This document shows, piece after piece, positions 34,662-46,931 of a DNA stretch of 64,000 bases. Location: NCBI RefSeq assembly GCF_029784135.1, contig NC_073745.1, forward strand, positions 275,568,166 to 275,632,165, read 5' to 3'. The translations under genes and the position numbers were made by a program. The notes beneath the pieces were generated by a model. The model did not search any database. It was not told the origin of the DNA and was given only the letters and a program-made list of their open reading frames with translations. The stretch is from Toxorhynchites rutilus septentrionalis. Taxonomy: Eukaryota > Arthropoda > Insecta > Diptera > Culicidae. How positions within the stretch are numbered: position 1 is the stretch's first letter; the number at the start of each line of letters is the position of its first letter.

Positions 34662-37600
34662 TTTCAAAACGCGGGGCCCAATTACGAATTGTCATAACGA
34701 GCATGTTCCCGCTGGCAATTTAACAATTCACAAAATTAGCTGTTAAATCAACTAGACACATGTTTAATTATAGCGTTCCACCCATCGTAATACATAAAAT
34801 TTACGTCGTAAGGATCAACTCGGTTAAGTGAAAACTTCGCACTCGCACTAGCGGTGAACCACATGTTCACCGCAGAGTCATACCTGTGTAAAGTAGCTCT
34901 TGGCACATTAACACTTGTTTAACACCGAAAAAGGAAAGTTTATGACCATTTGCACAATTTGTCAATATGCGCAGCTCACTTATGTTCGCACTAATCGGCG
35001 ACGAGTGCGAACACAGACACAGAGTACAGCCCGCGGTGAGAAACTTGTTCGGCGTTTAATCCATGCGGTAAGCAGTTAGAGTGCCATTGAGCAGACATTC
35101 AATTATGCACCCAGAAGTAAACGATGATGACAACTTTGCATGGCAGATTATGCGTTGCTAACGCACATTGGAAATTTACCCCCCGGGGCGCAACCAATAA
35201 ACAAGTTTCCGCCGCCTGATTGAGGCAAATTTTATGAATTTCTGATTCATACTGGATGGTACGTAATTCAACTGGTAAAATTCGATAAAATTCCACTTGA
35301 AATTTTACTGGATCGTAATATCTGCCTTTACGACTTCTGTTTATTGTCTCAGTTTTGATTTTGTTGCGCAGATAAAAGTGAACCCTTCCTAAATGGCCAT
35401 TTAACCTTCAGTTTGCGCGGCACCGTCTCGCTCGGAAAACGGTCGAACCGTGCGGAAACTACTTGGAGGGCCGAATCCCATTCGAGCGTGTATCCCGTTA
35501 GAGGCTGCTGCCGAACGCAGATAAATTCATTCCCGGTTGAAAAGAGCTTGATTTACAATTAACGATTATATTTACTGAAATGGATTCCCGATCTGTATAC
35601 GATCGCGGTGGGAGATTATGATTATTGAGCGCTCATAAATCAGAATGACTGTGCAGCGCCACCGTGCAAGCCGTGGTATTGGCTAAAGTGCGATTGCGTA
35701 TCCATCACTGGGTAGACAAAATTGCATCGGATTACAGTATATAAATGTTGCAGAAAATAATCTCGTCGAGTGATTAGAATCTTCTTTGAAGAAACGCAAA
35801 AAAAATCCAACAGGTGGTTATGAGCCACACCTGTTACCCAATTTATTTACTATACATTTTACGTAATTTTTTTGTATAAAAATGTTGAGTATACGATTTC
35901 CTTTCGTTTTATCGAATTCAATTCCCTATCCGGATGAGTGAACAAAGCTTGTTTATATTCGCATTCATCGCCGAATATATCCCACAAATGTATTTCTGGT
36001 CTGCTTCTGGTAGATAAATCACAAGAAAAAACATGGGTGATCGAAATAGACGAAAGAAAGTGGAATGATTCATTCATTTCTTTTTACGATGCGCTGTGTT
36101 CACCTTGAATTCCAATAGTTTTTAACTCATGTATCAACCACAACCCCTAAACACACGAAGAAAAACTTTAGCAATATTTCACTTACTTCCATGCAAACCT
36201 GAATAGGGCGTGCCAGTAAAAATTTACGACTGAACACCACCGCGAGATCCATAGAGACAGCATTGCAGCGCCGATTCCGCCCGCGTAGAAACGACATTTC
36301 CTCCGCAAAAATTCGCAACTGCCGACTTCCACTATCGCGTGCGTCGCCTTCGCCATTGACTTCGCGCAAATGTATGTCATCCCCGGGTTGCAACCGCGAA
36401 CCCTATATCTATCGCCGTTAGCCACCGAACGAAAAAACGAGCTGATGATGATGTATCTCACATAGAAAACAACCACAGCAAGATCACAGCTGATAGCCCC
36501 CCCGGCTCATAAATTATGTTTTATATTCACTCGCCCATCGACAGGTATATTAATTCGATGATTGCATCGACATTTATCTGATAGACGACGCATACCCTGG
36601 CCATGTGCGGGCTGTTTCCGATCGGGAGTAGCGAGCGCACACTGATTTTTTGTGACGCTGCCTTTGAGGCTGAGCAAGTATCTGGAGCAACCGTATTGCC
36701 GCATTGTCGTCGGTATCACACAATGGGATAGTGGGTGATTGAGGGCAGTAAAAATTGATTCGGATTGCAGAAAAAAACCAGAGATAATAGAGTTCAATGG
36801 TAAACGTTGAATTGTACTATTGACATTTGTTGGTTATATCCTTGAACACATTTGGTATTATCTGTGTCCAATAAGTATTATAGCTTTCTGTTAAGATTTA
36901 CTTATATTGACCATACACTTCGTCACGTCGATCAAAGTAGAAACCTTAAGTAAACGATCAACAGAAACTCTCGATTGATCGCGATGTTTCTCAATCTCTC
37001 AATCTCTCAATTTATTATTGTCACTATTTCATTATTTGCACTTCCATCTACTATGCTTCATAACTATAGAACCACTCAATATTTTTTACTCCAAATTTGC
37101 GAAAAAGAACGTGAATTGTTATCCAATTCGATTTGTTCATGCTGAAAAAACACACATGTTATTTTTCCAGCGTTACCCGTTACAGCTGATCCTAATTTTA
37201 TTTAAAACCTAGATAGGGATTCCGTCTATTCGGCAAAGTTTAAAAAAATACACTGACGTCTCGATTATATCACTGGGCATTTTTATCACGTCTCGTTTTT
37301 GTCACTCTCGAATCTATCACTGAAAATGTTTCGCTTTTATCACGTTTTTCGAAAAATGAGAAATTATACGAAAAGGTCAATTATTTAACAAAAAATTAAA
37401 TTTAAGTAGAAAAAATATTCTTGAGCATTCATGCCGCCTATCGTGATTAGCCGTATTCATGGAAAAATTTCTTACTGATGGATTTGTAGCGTATACCACA
37501 TATTTCTTTGAAAGCTTGAAAGCATATTATTTTCATAAGGTCAGAATTGAAAACTATAAATAATTCTGAGCAACTTTCTCTTCGATTGTGTGAAATGAGA

Positions 37601-37878
37601 TGCGCGACCTATGCCGTTTCCTAGTTTGAGTCGTGGAAGAGACAGTCATACTTTTTTGTAAAAGATTTATTCTTGTGTAGTGACAATGAGGCGATATAAG
37701 CTAATGGGCCTGATCACAAACGTCACTTCACGGTGAAAACGAAGTGAATTGTATACAACGTTATTACGGCTGCCACCGTGTGTGTAGAATCCGGAAGAGT
37801 TCATCCGTCGTGACAACTTTGATGAACTCGGTGTTATTATGAATATCACGATACTGTCACGTCACGGGGAAAAAATCA
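34662..37878. other. Long unique-looking non-coding stretch
   Basis: Moderate GC between about 34700 and 36700 with no convincing frame. Overlapping short frames on the minus strand near 36127-36476 have no domain. About 37230-37370 has a loose repeat of TATCAC/TCACGTCTCG-type words. No gene is called. Confidence 0.4.
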
Positions 37879-38488
37879 CAGGAGGGTTGTGTCCGAGACA
37901 CAACCCCATAGTTGACGTAGGATTCCGTTAGGCTATCTGTTGATTTTGGATATATTTGAAGAATTACATCGTTAAACTTTTTGATAATGATTTAGTTTTA
38001 ATGTCTCTGTTAGGGAACACATTCCGGTAGGAACAAAAGTCCCCCCTACTTTCATGTATTTGCAATGTCGATTTCCCCCAGGCAGCTTGGTTTTGATGTC
38101 TCTGTTAGGGAATACATTACGGTGGGAACAAAAGCTCCTCCTTCTATCATGTATTTGCAATGCCGATTTCCCCCAGGCAGCTTGGTTTTGATGTCTCTGT
38201 TAGGGTCCCGCCGCATGTGTCGTCAATGTCGACCAATAAGAAATGGGTATTTCCGTTAGGATAGCGGTTGAGATTTTTCAATTGTTCGATAGTTTGTTTC
38301 ATGACATATATTATTTTCTTCAATATAAAAAATTGTTATGGAGTGCCGAAATCGATTGACGCAAAAATTTCATCAATCCATCATGAAATGACTGAGCAAT
38401 AAGCGTTTGAAATTGGACAATTTTCACGATGTGCTCGATTTACAATTTGTACCCCAATATGTTCCCGGAAGACGTAATCCTACGTCAA
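37879..38488. mobile_element. Element E6 with perfect terminal hairpin (E family)
   Basis: Starts CAGGA, then a perfect 10-bp stem GGGTTGTGTC-cga-GACACAACCC (37884-37906), then TTGACGTAGGATTCC. Ends GACGTAATCCTACGTCAA (38471-38488). The order hairpin, TGACGTAGG, tandem core, terminal palindrome is the same as in E2, E5 and E8, although the hairpin sequence differs, so structure rather than sequence is conserved. It is non-coding. Confidence 0.78.
37992..38212. repeat. 95-bp tandem repeat in the core of E6
   Basis: Units start TT[A/G]GTTTT[A/G]ATGTCTCTG at 37992, 38087 and 38182; the third is truncated. Each full unit also contains CATGTATTTGCAATG and GATTTCCCCCAGGCAGC. Confidence 0.88.
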
Positions 38489-41237
38489 AACAAGTATATT
38501 TGTCACTTGTGTTTTAGATGGCGAAAGCTAGTCACGCGGAATGGAGTAAGTTTATTTTCTGATTTATTGAGCATTTTGGTTAACCTGTTGAATATTGTCT
38601 TGCCTTTTAAGAAAGAAAAGATAAACAAACAGCAATTTATCCGCTTGGTGGCATTTTTAGAACGAAATCCAGAGAACGTAAATTTGATTATTTGGATCCG
38701 ATAAATGCGCTATGAGATGTAATTGAGGACTAAAAACGTAGCTCCCGTAGACCGATTGAAACATGGCGAAAGGTCTAATTTCAATTATCCTAAATGAATA
38801 GAAATTTTTTGTTTCTATTTTAAGGATTAAACTAACAGAGAGTTGCAACCCCATAAAATGACAATGGAGGCCACTGGTCTAAAACGATCATTATGATTGA
38901 TTATGTATAATATTGATTTGTTGATATTTTGAATATAAAATAATAACTGTTTTTCCAACACTGCAGAGCTGCTTTTTGTAATTCAAACATTCGCAATTGG
39001 TGGACAAAACCCGAATCAGGACGATATCTACATCGAATAAGGCCATCGATCTTTTGTTTTTACGTAATAGATATTTTCAACGATATTGTTTTGAAGACAT
39101 ACTTTAAGTTTCAAATAAGGAAAAGATGAATCTATCGTTGCAAAGCTTTCAAATGAATAATTTTTAAATTATTATCTAGTTCTTTTTCCAAAATTTTGAT
39201 ATCTGTCTAAAGAAAATCTGAATCATTTTCTGCTTTTGGCAAATTCCTTGAAACTCATCAGATGTTTCATATGAAAATTATGCGTCTGACCGACGTTACT
39301 GACCAGTTCCTGTTTAAATAATTATATCAAACTTCATGTCCCGTTTATCAAATTACACGAGAATGGGAAGGATAAGAGGATTAACTTCAGAATCCCATAT
39401 GGGAGTAGCTCAGATTTTACTGATCATGAGATGGAAAAATTCGGGTTTATTCTGAGATATAGAAGATATTATTGTTCATCAAAATTGTAGAAACGGTTCT
39501 TAAAAAATTATTCTAACGTTGACCTATACTAAATACTTCTCACTATTCGAACGAGGAAGACAGAGGTAAGTACAAGAGTATGCGAGATATCGATTATTAA
39601 ACTCGTGATAGTCATGCTTTATCTCTAGAGTAATTTATAGAAAGAAAAAATTAAATTACATTCCCATATGTTCAACAACTACATTATTCAAGAGCAACCA
39701 AGTATTCCTCCTCATCTTTGAACCAGCGGATTAATTATGTAATTCTGAACGATCAAAACTGTATGTATGTCACTATAAGAAAAAAATAATATCCTGCTGA
39801 AGATAGAATTGTTTTAATGTTCAAATTAATTGATGGTAGATATTCTATACTTACTTCAATGGAAAATACAGCAAGTTGCAAATGGCTGTATACGGCTGTG
39901 GTGGTTGATAGTATCTGCGTCGTTTAAGTTCAGCAATTTTGAACCTAATTTTAAAGCAATGGATAATTTCAAAGAAAAATTTTATCAATTACTTGAAGTC
40001 TTATGATTTGACCGTTGACCAGGTGAATAATTGCAATGAATCTGCCCTAGATTTCAGAATGATTACCAAATAAACGATAACTTATTTGGAGGAAAAAAGG
40101 CGTCACATGAATCGAAGCTGAGAAAAACCGGATAATTTTCATGTTACAATTTTTCTGGTACTCATAAACATCCATTGACGATAATTCGAACATAGGGACA
40201 TTCCGATTGCGCAACATTGCTTGTGGGGATGAAATTTCCTCTGGCGATTAAGGATTGTCCAACACCAACAGAATGATGAATCAGGGACAAATTCAAAACA
40301 TAAAAGTAATGTATCGAGAAACAATAGAAATGTCAATCATCCTAAATTCAGAAATACTGGACTGGAAAAAAATAACATTCAACGATCTAGCAATTTAAAT
40401 ATTGGCAGCACGTCAACCACAATCACACAATCTTGGAAGCAATTTCATGTGGTCTAATCCTGATAATCAAATAGTGGTACCGAGCCTCGAAGAAAGAAGA
40501 ATATTTCACACACAACTTTCCGACAGCCAAACTATCGGTATAGTGAATGATCCATCAGAAAATGATGAAGATACCGATGTTGGGAAAGATGAAGATGAAG
40601 AAAAAAAGGAGAATAGTGACAGTAATCAACCGGAAATAGCAGCTCTGAAAAACAGAATGCAATTCATACAAAACTTCAATTCAAAATTTGAATAATACGA
40701 TAGAATGGGAAGAACGAAATAACTTAATTTAGCTACAATGTCTTTCACACAATGTCTTCGAGGAAACAAAAGAAATTGCTATGAGAAAAGCACTGCAACT
40801 ATAATTTCGTTATATCATGTTATACTGTGTTGTTTTACGTGTTGATGTGATAAATATTGTAATAAATGTTTTATTATAAATTTAGCATGTTCCACGGGAA
40901 ATAATGTTTAAACTATATTTATTGGAGAGAAAAAAATTTTGTTCGTTTAATAAAAATATCTGTTTAGTATATATCACGCTCCATTTTATCGTGACTGTAT
41001 TATAATATGGACTTCTGCCAAGAACGTCAACTTTCTAGCTTTAATAGCTTCTGAAAGCATTTTTATTCGTCAATATTTGGATCTGAGCTCTGAGCACTGA
41101 GCCTAAAGTTATAAAATTGGTGTTTAACGGCATAGAGCCTAGCACAATGAACTTCCAGCCATTCAATATTGGAAAATATAATATATCAGTTTAATATTAA
41201 GATGCTCATGGCCGGAAAATGTTCAGGTTCCGTTTTT
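38489..41237. other. AT-rich unique-looking stretch
   Basis: No repeat of the window's families is recognized. The only frame of note is the acidic one at about 40400-40695. AATAAA at 40862 lies downstream of it. Confidence 0.4.
40402..40695 (+). CDS. Hypothetical short acidic frame, doubtful
   Basis: An open frame of about 97 codons encodes a hydrophilic stretch with a Glu/Asp-rich centre (PSENDEDTDVGKDEDEEKKE) and ends LKNRMQFIQNFNSKFE. There is no ATG at its start (the first codon in frame is TTG, after an in-frame stop), so if real it would be a 3' exon; no convincing acceptor is visible. AATAAA at 40862 is a possible poly(A) signal. No family is recognized. It may equally be a chance frame or a gene fragment. 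Confidence 0.2.
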   Translation: MAARQPQSHNLGSNFMWSNPDNQIVVPSLEERRIFHTQLSDSQTIGIVNDPSENDEDTDVGKDEDEEKKENSDSNQPEIAALKNRMQFIQNFNSKFE

Positions 41238-41510
41238 TTCTTATTTTCACTTATTTTTCGTCGGCCTATTCCCGTCACTTCAGTGCCAATCATCGTCATT
41301 AGAGAGACGACTCCACCTGTATCCTACCTATCAGACTCAACAACTCATGAGCCGGGGCAACGGCTTTACTTCCCTTCCGAAGTAAGATGTACCTAGAGAT
41401 TTTCACTTCAAAAAATTCCAACGACGCTAGCTGGGATTGAACACAGACCGGTCGGATTATGAGCGCCGTTAGGTCCTTATGTTCAGTCTGAAATTTCGAG
41501 ATTTCGAAGA
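41238..41510 (-). mobile_element. SINE-like element, minus strand
   Basis: On the minus strand a B-box-like GTTCAATCC (consensus GWTCRANNC) follows an imperfect tRNA-like head. The body contains ACTTCGGAAGGGAAGTAAAG, which I associate with Aedes SINEs from memory, and the tail is A-rich (GAAAATAAGAAAAAAACGG). The A box is weak and no target duplication was found, so limits are approximate. Confidence 0.5.
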
Positions 41511-41514
41511 TCAC

Positions 41515-42039
41515 CGTTACGTAACAAAATTCTATATTTATTCCAAAATAAATTCACGCGCCCCTAGATTTTGACCCCAGCTATATTTGACAATGTGGAA
41601 GATAGGTCAGAACCTCATCTATCGGATTCTATAGCAAATTCAAATTGGAACGTTTTTGCAGTTGAGTTATAAACTAAAGAGAAAGTTGATGAAGAGGAAT
41701 CGATCAAGTCGCTTACACCCCATTCCTTCTGAGCCCCTCAAAGGTTTTCTTTTCAACACCGCTCGCTTTAAGTTCACACCGTATCCATGTTCCGTGTTGG
41801 TTTGTCTGCTTTGCTTCCTCTGTTGAGCTATATTTCTTCACACACACAGTTGGTATGGATGCAGCGCTGTTGTTTTCTATGCATTGCTCAGAACGAGCGA
41901 AGACCAAACGGGCACTAGAATTTGATGTGTGTGTAAAATAAGTGAATGAGTTTGGTACACATCGTACCAAGGGATAGCACGTGTTTGTTATGAACGCACG
42001 CTGATGAAAAATAAATTCATGTGCAGCGCAATGTATGTT
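41515..42039. other. Spacer, no gene seen
   Basis: An 85-codon minus-strand frame (41713-41970) has no recognizable domain. Nothing else is supported. Confidence 0.4.
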
Positions 42040-42700
42040 TTCTGAAGACTACTCCAATCCTTCGGAAGAGCCTCAAGGAAGCAATCTAGGCCCATTGTTG
42101 TTCTCACTATTCATCAACGGAGTGTCCTTGCTACTTCCAACTGGATGCCGCTAATTCTACGCGGATGACGTGAAAATCTATCTGATAATCAGGAACGCTC
42201 TAGATTGCCATATGCTTCAGGATATGGCTGACAACTTTGAGGAATGCTGTTTGAGAAATATGATGTCGCTCAGCATCTCAAAACGCAGCACTATTTCGTT
42301 TCAACGGAAGCTCTAGCCAATCGTGTAATTGCTACTCTTTTTTCTGGCCAAGTCATGTCGCGAGTGAGCCACATCCGTAAACTTGGAGTGACACTTGATA
42401 ATGCACTCAGTTTCCGACTGCACTTCAACGAAATTATCGCTAAAGCCAACCGGCACTTGGGATTTATTCTCAAAACTACGTGCGAATTCCGTGATCCAGC
42501 ATCTGCGATCTATATACTGTTCGCTAGTTCGATCTACACTAGAGTTTAGCGCAGTTGTTTGGTATCCGTTTCATGCTAACTGGATTTTTAAAAATTGAGT
42601 CTATTCAGCGGAAATTTGTACGACGTGCTTTCCGGAATCATCCGTTGCGGGATCTACTAAACATGCCACCGTACGAGGCGCAACTGGATCGCGAAAATTT
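42040..42700 (+). pseudogene. LINE reverse transcriptase remnant (Jockey/CR1 group)
   Basis: In one frame: PQGSNLGPLLFSLFINGV, then FYADDVKIYL, the two central reverse transcriptase blocks including the catalytic Asp pair, followed by SLSISK. After further frameshifts come HIRKLGVTLDNALSFRLHFN, IAKANRHLGFILK and STLEFSAVVWYPFHANW, the thumb and connection region. TAA stands before FYADD and other stops interrupt the frame, so it is dead. The 5' half and 3' end are missing. The motif style differs from the LINE at 1-3870, so a second family is present. Confidence 0.87.
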
Positions 42701-42838
42701 ACAAAAAATTTGTAGATGTTATAGTTTTTGAGTTGCAACTTTTGTAAAAAATAATGAAAAAAACATAGGCCCTTTTCAAAAAGTCGTCAAATGGTTGATG
42801 TTTTTTCACTTCATTGCAATACAGCCTTCATTGCAATA

Positions 42839-43803
42839 CAGCCATTCCATGCCCAACCGATATAGTGGTTCTCAGAGACTTTCGTCAGATGTGGTAATTT
42901 TGTTCTTTATCGCTGAACATTAGACCCGTGTTTTTATTATGTCGATAGGGCGCCCATTTTCATTTTAGGATAGTCCGCAAAATCAATTTTTTCCGTTTTC
43001 CACAAAAATGCTTTTTTCCAAAAACTCATCACTTTTGAACCGCTAAACCGATTTAGACGACTAGTCTCTTATTAAAAATCGAACTTAAAAAAAAATGGAT
43101 CGTATTTTCGTAATTTTTTTATTGTAATATTTTTTTATTGTTTTCATAGCTTTTGACTAGAGGACGCTATATTTTTTATAATAATTCTTGAAAGCTGAGG
43201 CTGAAAGGAAAAAGCTGAAAGCTATCTCGATATCAGAGATGATATTTTTTTCGTTCTCGAGACATGATTTTAAAAAAAGTTAACCGGTGGTCTGAAAATC
43301 ATTTTTGCCCTTATATACGAAAATAACATTTTGCAAAAATTCATAACATTTGAACTGCTGAACCGATCTAGATGATCGACATATTAAATTGAAGCCAATA
43401 AACTTCTTTGAAAAAATATCACACTTGCGGGAAGATAGGATTCTAGTCGCATAGGTCTAGTCTAGTCAAATAGGAAGTCCTCAAACATTTTTAATTTTAA
43501 AATAAAATAATTTTGCAAAATGATAACTCAAAAACGAAAAATAACACCGTTCTGATTTTCGGATATATTTTGTAAAACAAAACTCAGCTTTCCAGAAAAA
43601 ATATAAAAAATAGAGCGTCCTCTATCTTTAACTTAGAAAACTATGAAAAACTAACTCAATCAATAATTACAAAAAACTAAAACTCATTTTTTTACAAAAA
43701 TTATATTTTTTCATAGAAAACTAACTCATAAGCTTCAATTTGATATGTCGATTATTTGAATCGGTCCATTAGTTTGAAAGTTATGAATTTTGGTCGACTT
43801 TTT
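42839..43803. repeat. Foldback repeat FB3, right end lost
   Basis: AGCCATTCCATGCCCAACCG starts a diverged copy of FB1; ATAGTGGTTCTCAGA and TTTTGTTCTTTATCGCTGAA follow in the same order, and internal blocks such as GGTCTAGTCTAGTC are shared. Homology stops near 43803, before the right terminal repeat. Confidence 0.72.
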
Positions 43804-44097
43804 TGGCACATTTGATGACACGGGATTTACCTGTGGTTGAACTGTGGAGGCTTCCCAACCATTTTCGTACACCGACTGGGACAGTATGGCTCAATGCAAC
43901 TCTATTGGCCGCGCCTGGAGTACGTTTGGGGGATTGTGTTACGGACGGTCAACCAATCCCTTGCGTAATAGCATAAATCTAGCTTCGGCCAGAACACAAT
44001 ATCTTCATCCTTATGTTGCTTTTTTTACAAAAGTAACTATTTGTATGTGTAACAACTTTCAATTTCGGATGCTGTCCAAGCAGTTAACCGGTGGTTG

Positions 44098-44290
44098 GAA
44101 CCGATCCGATTGAATTTGTATGAATTCGTATTAGAATAATTGATTCCTTATACGGCTTTTCGCTTTGCAGCAAAGTTTTATGGAACGTATCTAGATCGTA
44201 AAGCAAACTGTTCCGAATATTAGATCGTCTCAGAAGAAGACGATATGGTTGTATGAAATATAGATTCACTTTTAAATGCGTCATTGCCAA
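44098..44290 (-). pseudogene. LINE 3'-region scrap
   Basis: Sequence around 44098-44190 (ACCGATCCGATTGAATTTGT, TATTAGAATAATT) matches 24196-24290 next to the LINE fragment at 24 kb. Reading leftward, a frame gives NSLLYDLDTFHKTLLQSEKP. Together they look like the end region of one LINE family present twice. No catalytic motif is present. Confidence 0.5.
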
Positions 44291-45629
44291 TTAAATTGTA
44301 TTATTGTATTATTGTATTGTATTTTGCCCATTTTTCTGGCCCACTTTTCACTATGCCTAAGCATGTCGTTATTGTTGGTCACGGCGGTCGATTGACATTT
44401 GCTGGAACAGATAGCAAAATGAGACTCGATGTAAAATGCTCAGAGCTTTGACACATTTACTACTGTAATAAAATACACAACGGCATATAATCATTCGCGT
44501 TGGCTTAATGGAATTAATTGCCCCAATTGAATGCGCACAGCATGCACTTTGACAACACATTTTTCATACTGACAATGAGCTTGAACCAGTTCGATTTAAT
44601 CAAAACGCTAGTTGATCACCCGATAACAGAGAAATGGCACAAAAAATACACTGAATTGCAGCCCAATCGCAGCTTTCGTTTAATATTTTTTCACAATTTG
44701 CGAATAAACGTGTTAATTTTTTCAGTACGGAAAATTAAAAAAATCATAATTGCCCCCCTTGAAAATTCCCTTTTTTCATTTCCCAAATGGTACCACACAA
44801 AGTCAATGCCGTCAACACGGGTTCTTATATAGCAAAAAACGACGCCACACCATACAGGGTATGCCAATAAAAAAAGTGAAAATGTTCCAATTTTGACTTT
44901 GGGTAATTTTGTTAATCTTCTGAGGTGCAGTGTACGTGTCTGTTTCTAGTTTCAAGCATTGCACAACAATATTGGCAGTGTTTCATTGTTATCTTGTGAA
45001 AATGTGCGATAAGCTGGTGATTACCATTCTCTTACTCGCCCCAACACTACAAGAGAGATTGAGAGGTTGTTAGATACTATTTGGTCATTATCTTCTACAT
45101 CATGAATTCTCTACGGTATGGTATTAGGCACACGGACCAAAGTTGCACACAATGGATCACTCTCGGAAGAATATTAGCCAACTGCAAATTGTGAGTCCTT
45201 GGTTGCTCATGAACACATGAATCGAGCACCGAAATCATCCGTTGAAATGAGCGCATATCAAACATAAATATCTGCATCGACACATAAACTTACACACAAA
45301 CAAATAAACTTAAACACAAACAATTAGAGAATCAAAACCTTAAAAATATTTGTTTACCATTTCCATGCGAAAGCAAAGTTTAAGTTAATACTTAACTTCA
45401 CATCTCTCTTCACTTCACTTCTTTGTTTTTAAGAGGTTTTAAACTTTGCAGTTCATTTGTCTCTAACATTTCTCTTGTGTTTTGCTTTCGCACGCAAGCA
45501 AGCTCAGTACTATACTGCATATTTCGAGAATGCATTATGAAACTAACAACTTCACATGTCCGTTAAGAACGATAGCAAACCATAATCTGAAAAATTGCCG
45601 TTACGGCCGGATATTTATTATACTACTTC
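44291..45629. other. AT-rich spacer
   Basis: A TATTG repeat at about 44298-44325. No gene supported; short frames only. Confidence 0.4.
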
Positions 45630-45631
45630 TA

Positions 45632-46929
45632 AAGGGTGTGTCACATCAAATTGCATCACGGAAAAAAAGCTGTAGAAATTCGCCCAGTAGATCGATCCTT
45701 TTGAAAATTTTAGACAGTAAAATAAAAACTATTAAACAACTTTTGGCATTTTCTTTTTATTCATACTTCGAGCCCAAGCCCTTATGCTCGCACCTTCCTC
45801 TTTACCCCGTCCATAAGGTTCTGTACAACGTCAGGTTGTAGTTTTTTTTGAACAGAAATCCATTTTCTCTTGAAGTCCGCCTCCGATTTGACAACTTTTG
45901 AGTTCTTCCGGAGGGCCTGCTTCATAATCGCCCAATATTTCTCTATTGGGCGAACCTCCGGCGCGTTGGGCGGGTTCATTTCCTTTGGCACGAAGGATAC
46001 CCCGTTGGCTTCGTACCACTCCAACACGTCCTTTGAATAGTGGCACGAAGCGAGATCCGGCCAGAAGATGGTCGGGCCCTCGTGCTGCTTCAATAGTGGT
46101 AGTAAGCGCTTCTGTAGGCACTCCTTAAGGTAAACCTGCCCGTTTACCGTGCGGGTCATCACGAAGGGGGCGCTCCGCTTTCCGCAAGAGCAGATCGCTT
46201 GCCACATCATGTACTTTTTGACAAACTTGGATAGTTTCTGCTTGCGAATCTCCTCCGGAACGCTGAATTTGTCCTCTGCGGAGAAGAACAACAGGCCCGG
46301 CAGCTGACGAAAGTCCGCTTTGACGTAGGTTTCGTCGTCCATTACCAGGCAATGCGGCTTCGTCAGCATTTCGGTGTACAGCTTCCGGGCTCGCGTCTTT
46401 CCCACCATGTTTTGCCTTTCGTCGCGGTTAGGAGCCTTCTGAACCTTGTATGTACGAAGGCCCTCCCGCTGCTTGGTCCGCTGGACGAATGAACTTGACA
46501 AATTCAGCTTATTGGCGACATCCCGGACCGAACTTCTCGGATCACGTCTAAACTGCTTAACTACGCGCTTGTGATCTTTTTCACTGACGGAGCATCCATT
46601 TTAGCCGTTCTTCACCTTCCGGTCGATGGTTAGGTTCTCGAAGTATCGTTTTAGTACTCTGCTGACCGTGGATTGGACGATTCCCAGCATCTTACCGATG
46701 TCCCGATGTGACAACTCCGGATTCTCGAAATGAATGCACAGGATTAATTCACGACGCTCTTTTTCGTTCGACGACATTTTTCCAAATTTACGAAAAATTG
46801 ACAGTGAGGCATGGCCTACGTGATCTATACACTCTTATTTAATTATAAGCGAAAGCTGAAGATATAATTCCTAAAAATTGAATTTCTACAGCGTTTTTTC
46901 CGTGATGCAATTTGATGTGACACACCCTT
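45632..46929 (-). mobile_element. Tc1/mariner-superfamily DD37E transposon, 1298 bp, nearly intact
   Basis: Terminal inverted repeats AAGGGTGTGTCACATCAAAT at the left and an exact inverted copy at the right (ATTTGATGTGACACACCCTT), continuing inward to about 45 bp. TA flanks both ends (45630-45631 and 46930-46931). Length, TA target and one transposase gene are as expected for the mosquito ITmD37E group. The preserved ends suggest it could still be mobilized in trans. Confidence 0.93.
45782..46777 (-). pseudogene. DD37E transposase, one premature stop
   Basis: Reading from ATG at 46777 gives 332 codons to TAA at 45782. The first 58 residues (MSSNEKERRELILCIHF, then SHRDIGKMLGIVQSTVSRVL) form a helix-turn-helix. 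Codon 59 is TAA (46603-46601), after which the frame continues unbroken through SVRDVANKLNLSSSFVQRT. The catalytic triad is intact: Asp in VMDDETYV, Asp in FWPDLASCHYS, and Glu in RPIEKYW, with exactly 37 residues between the last two. This spacing defines the DD37E group known from mosquitoes. The single stop is the only lesion seen. Confidence 0.93.
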
Positions 46930-46931
46930 TA

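Noticed and set aside
45831..46352. Shadow frames on both strands within the DD37E element
   Set aside because: They overlap the well-supported transposase in other frames and lack motifs.
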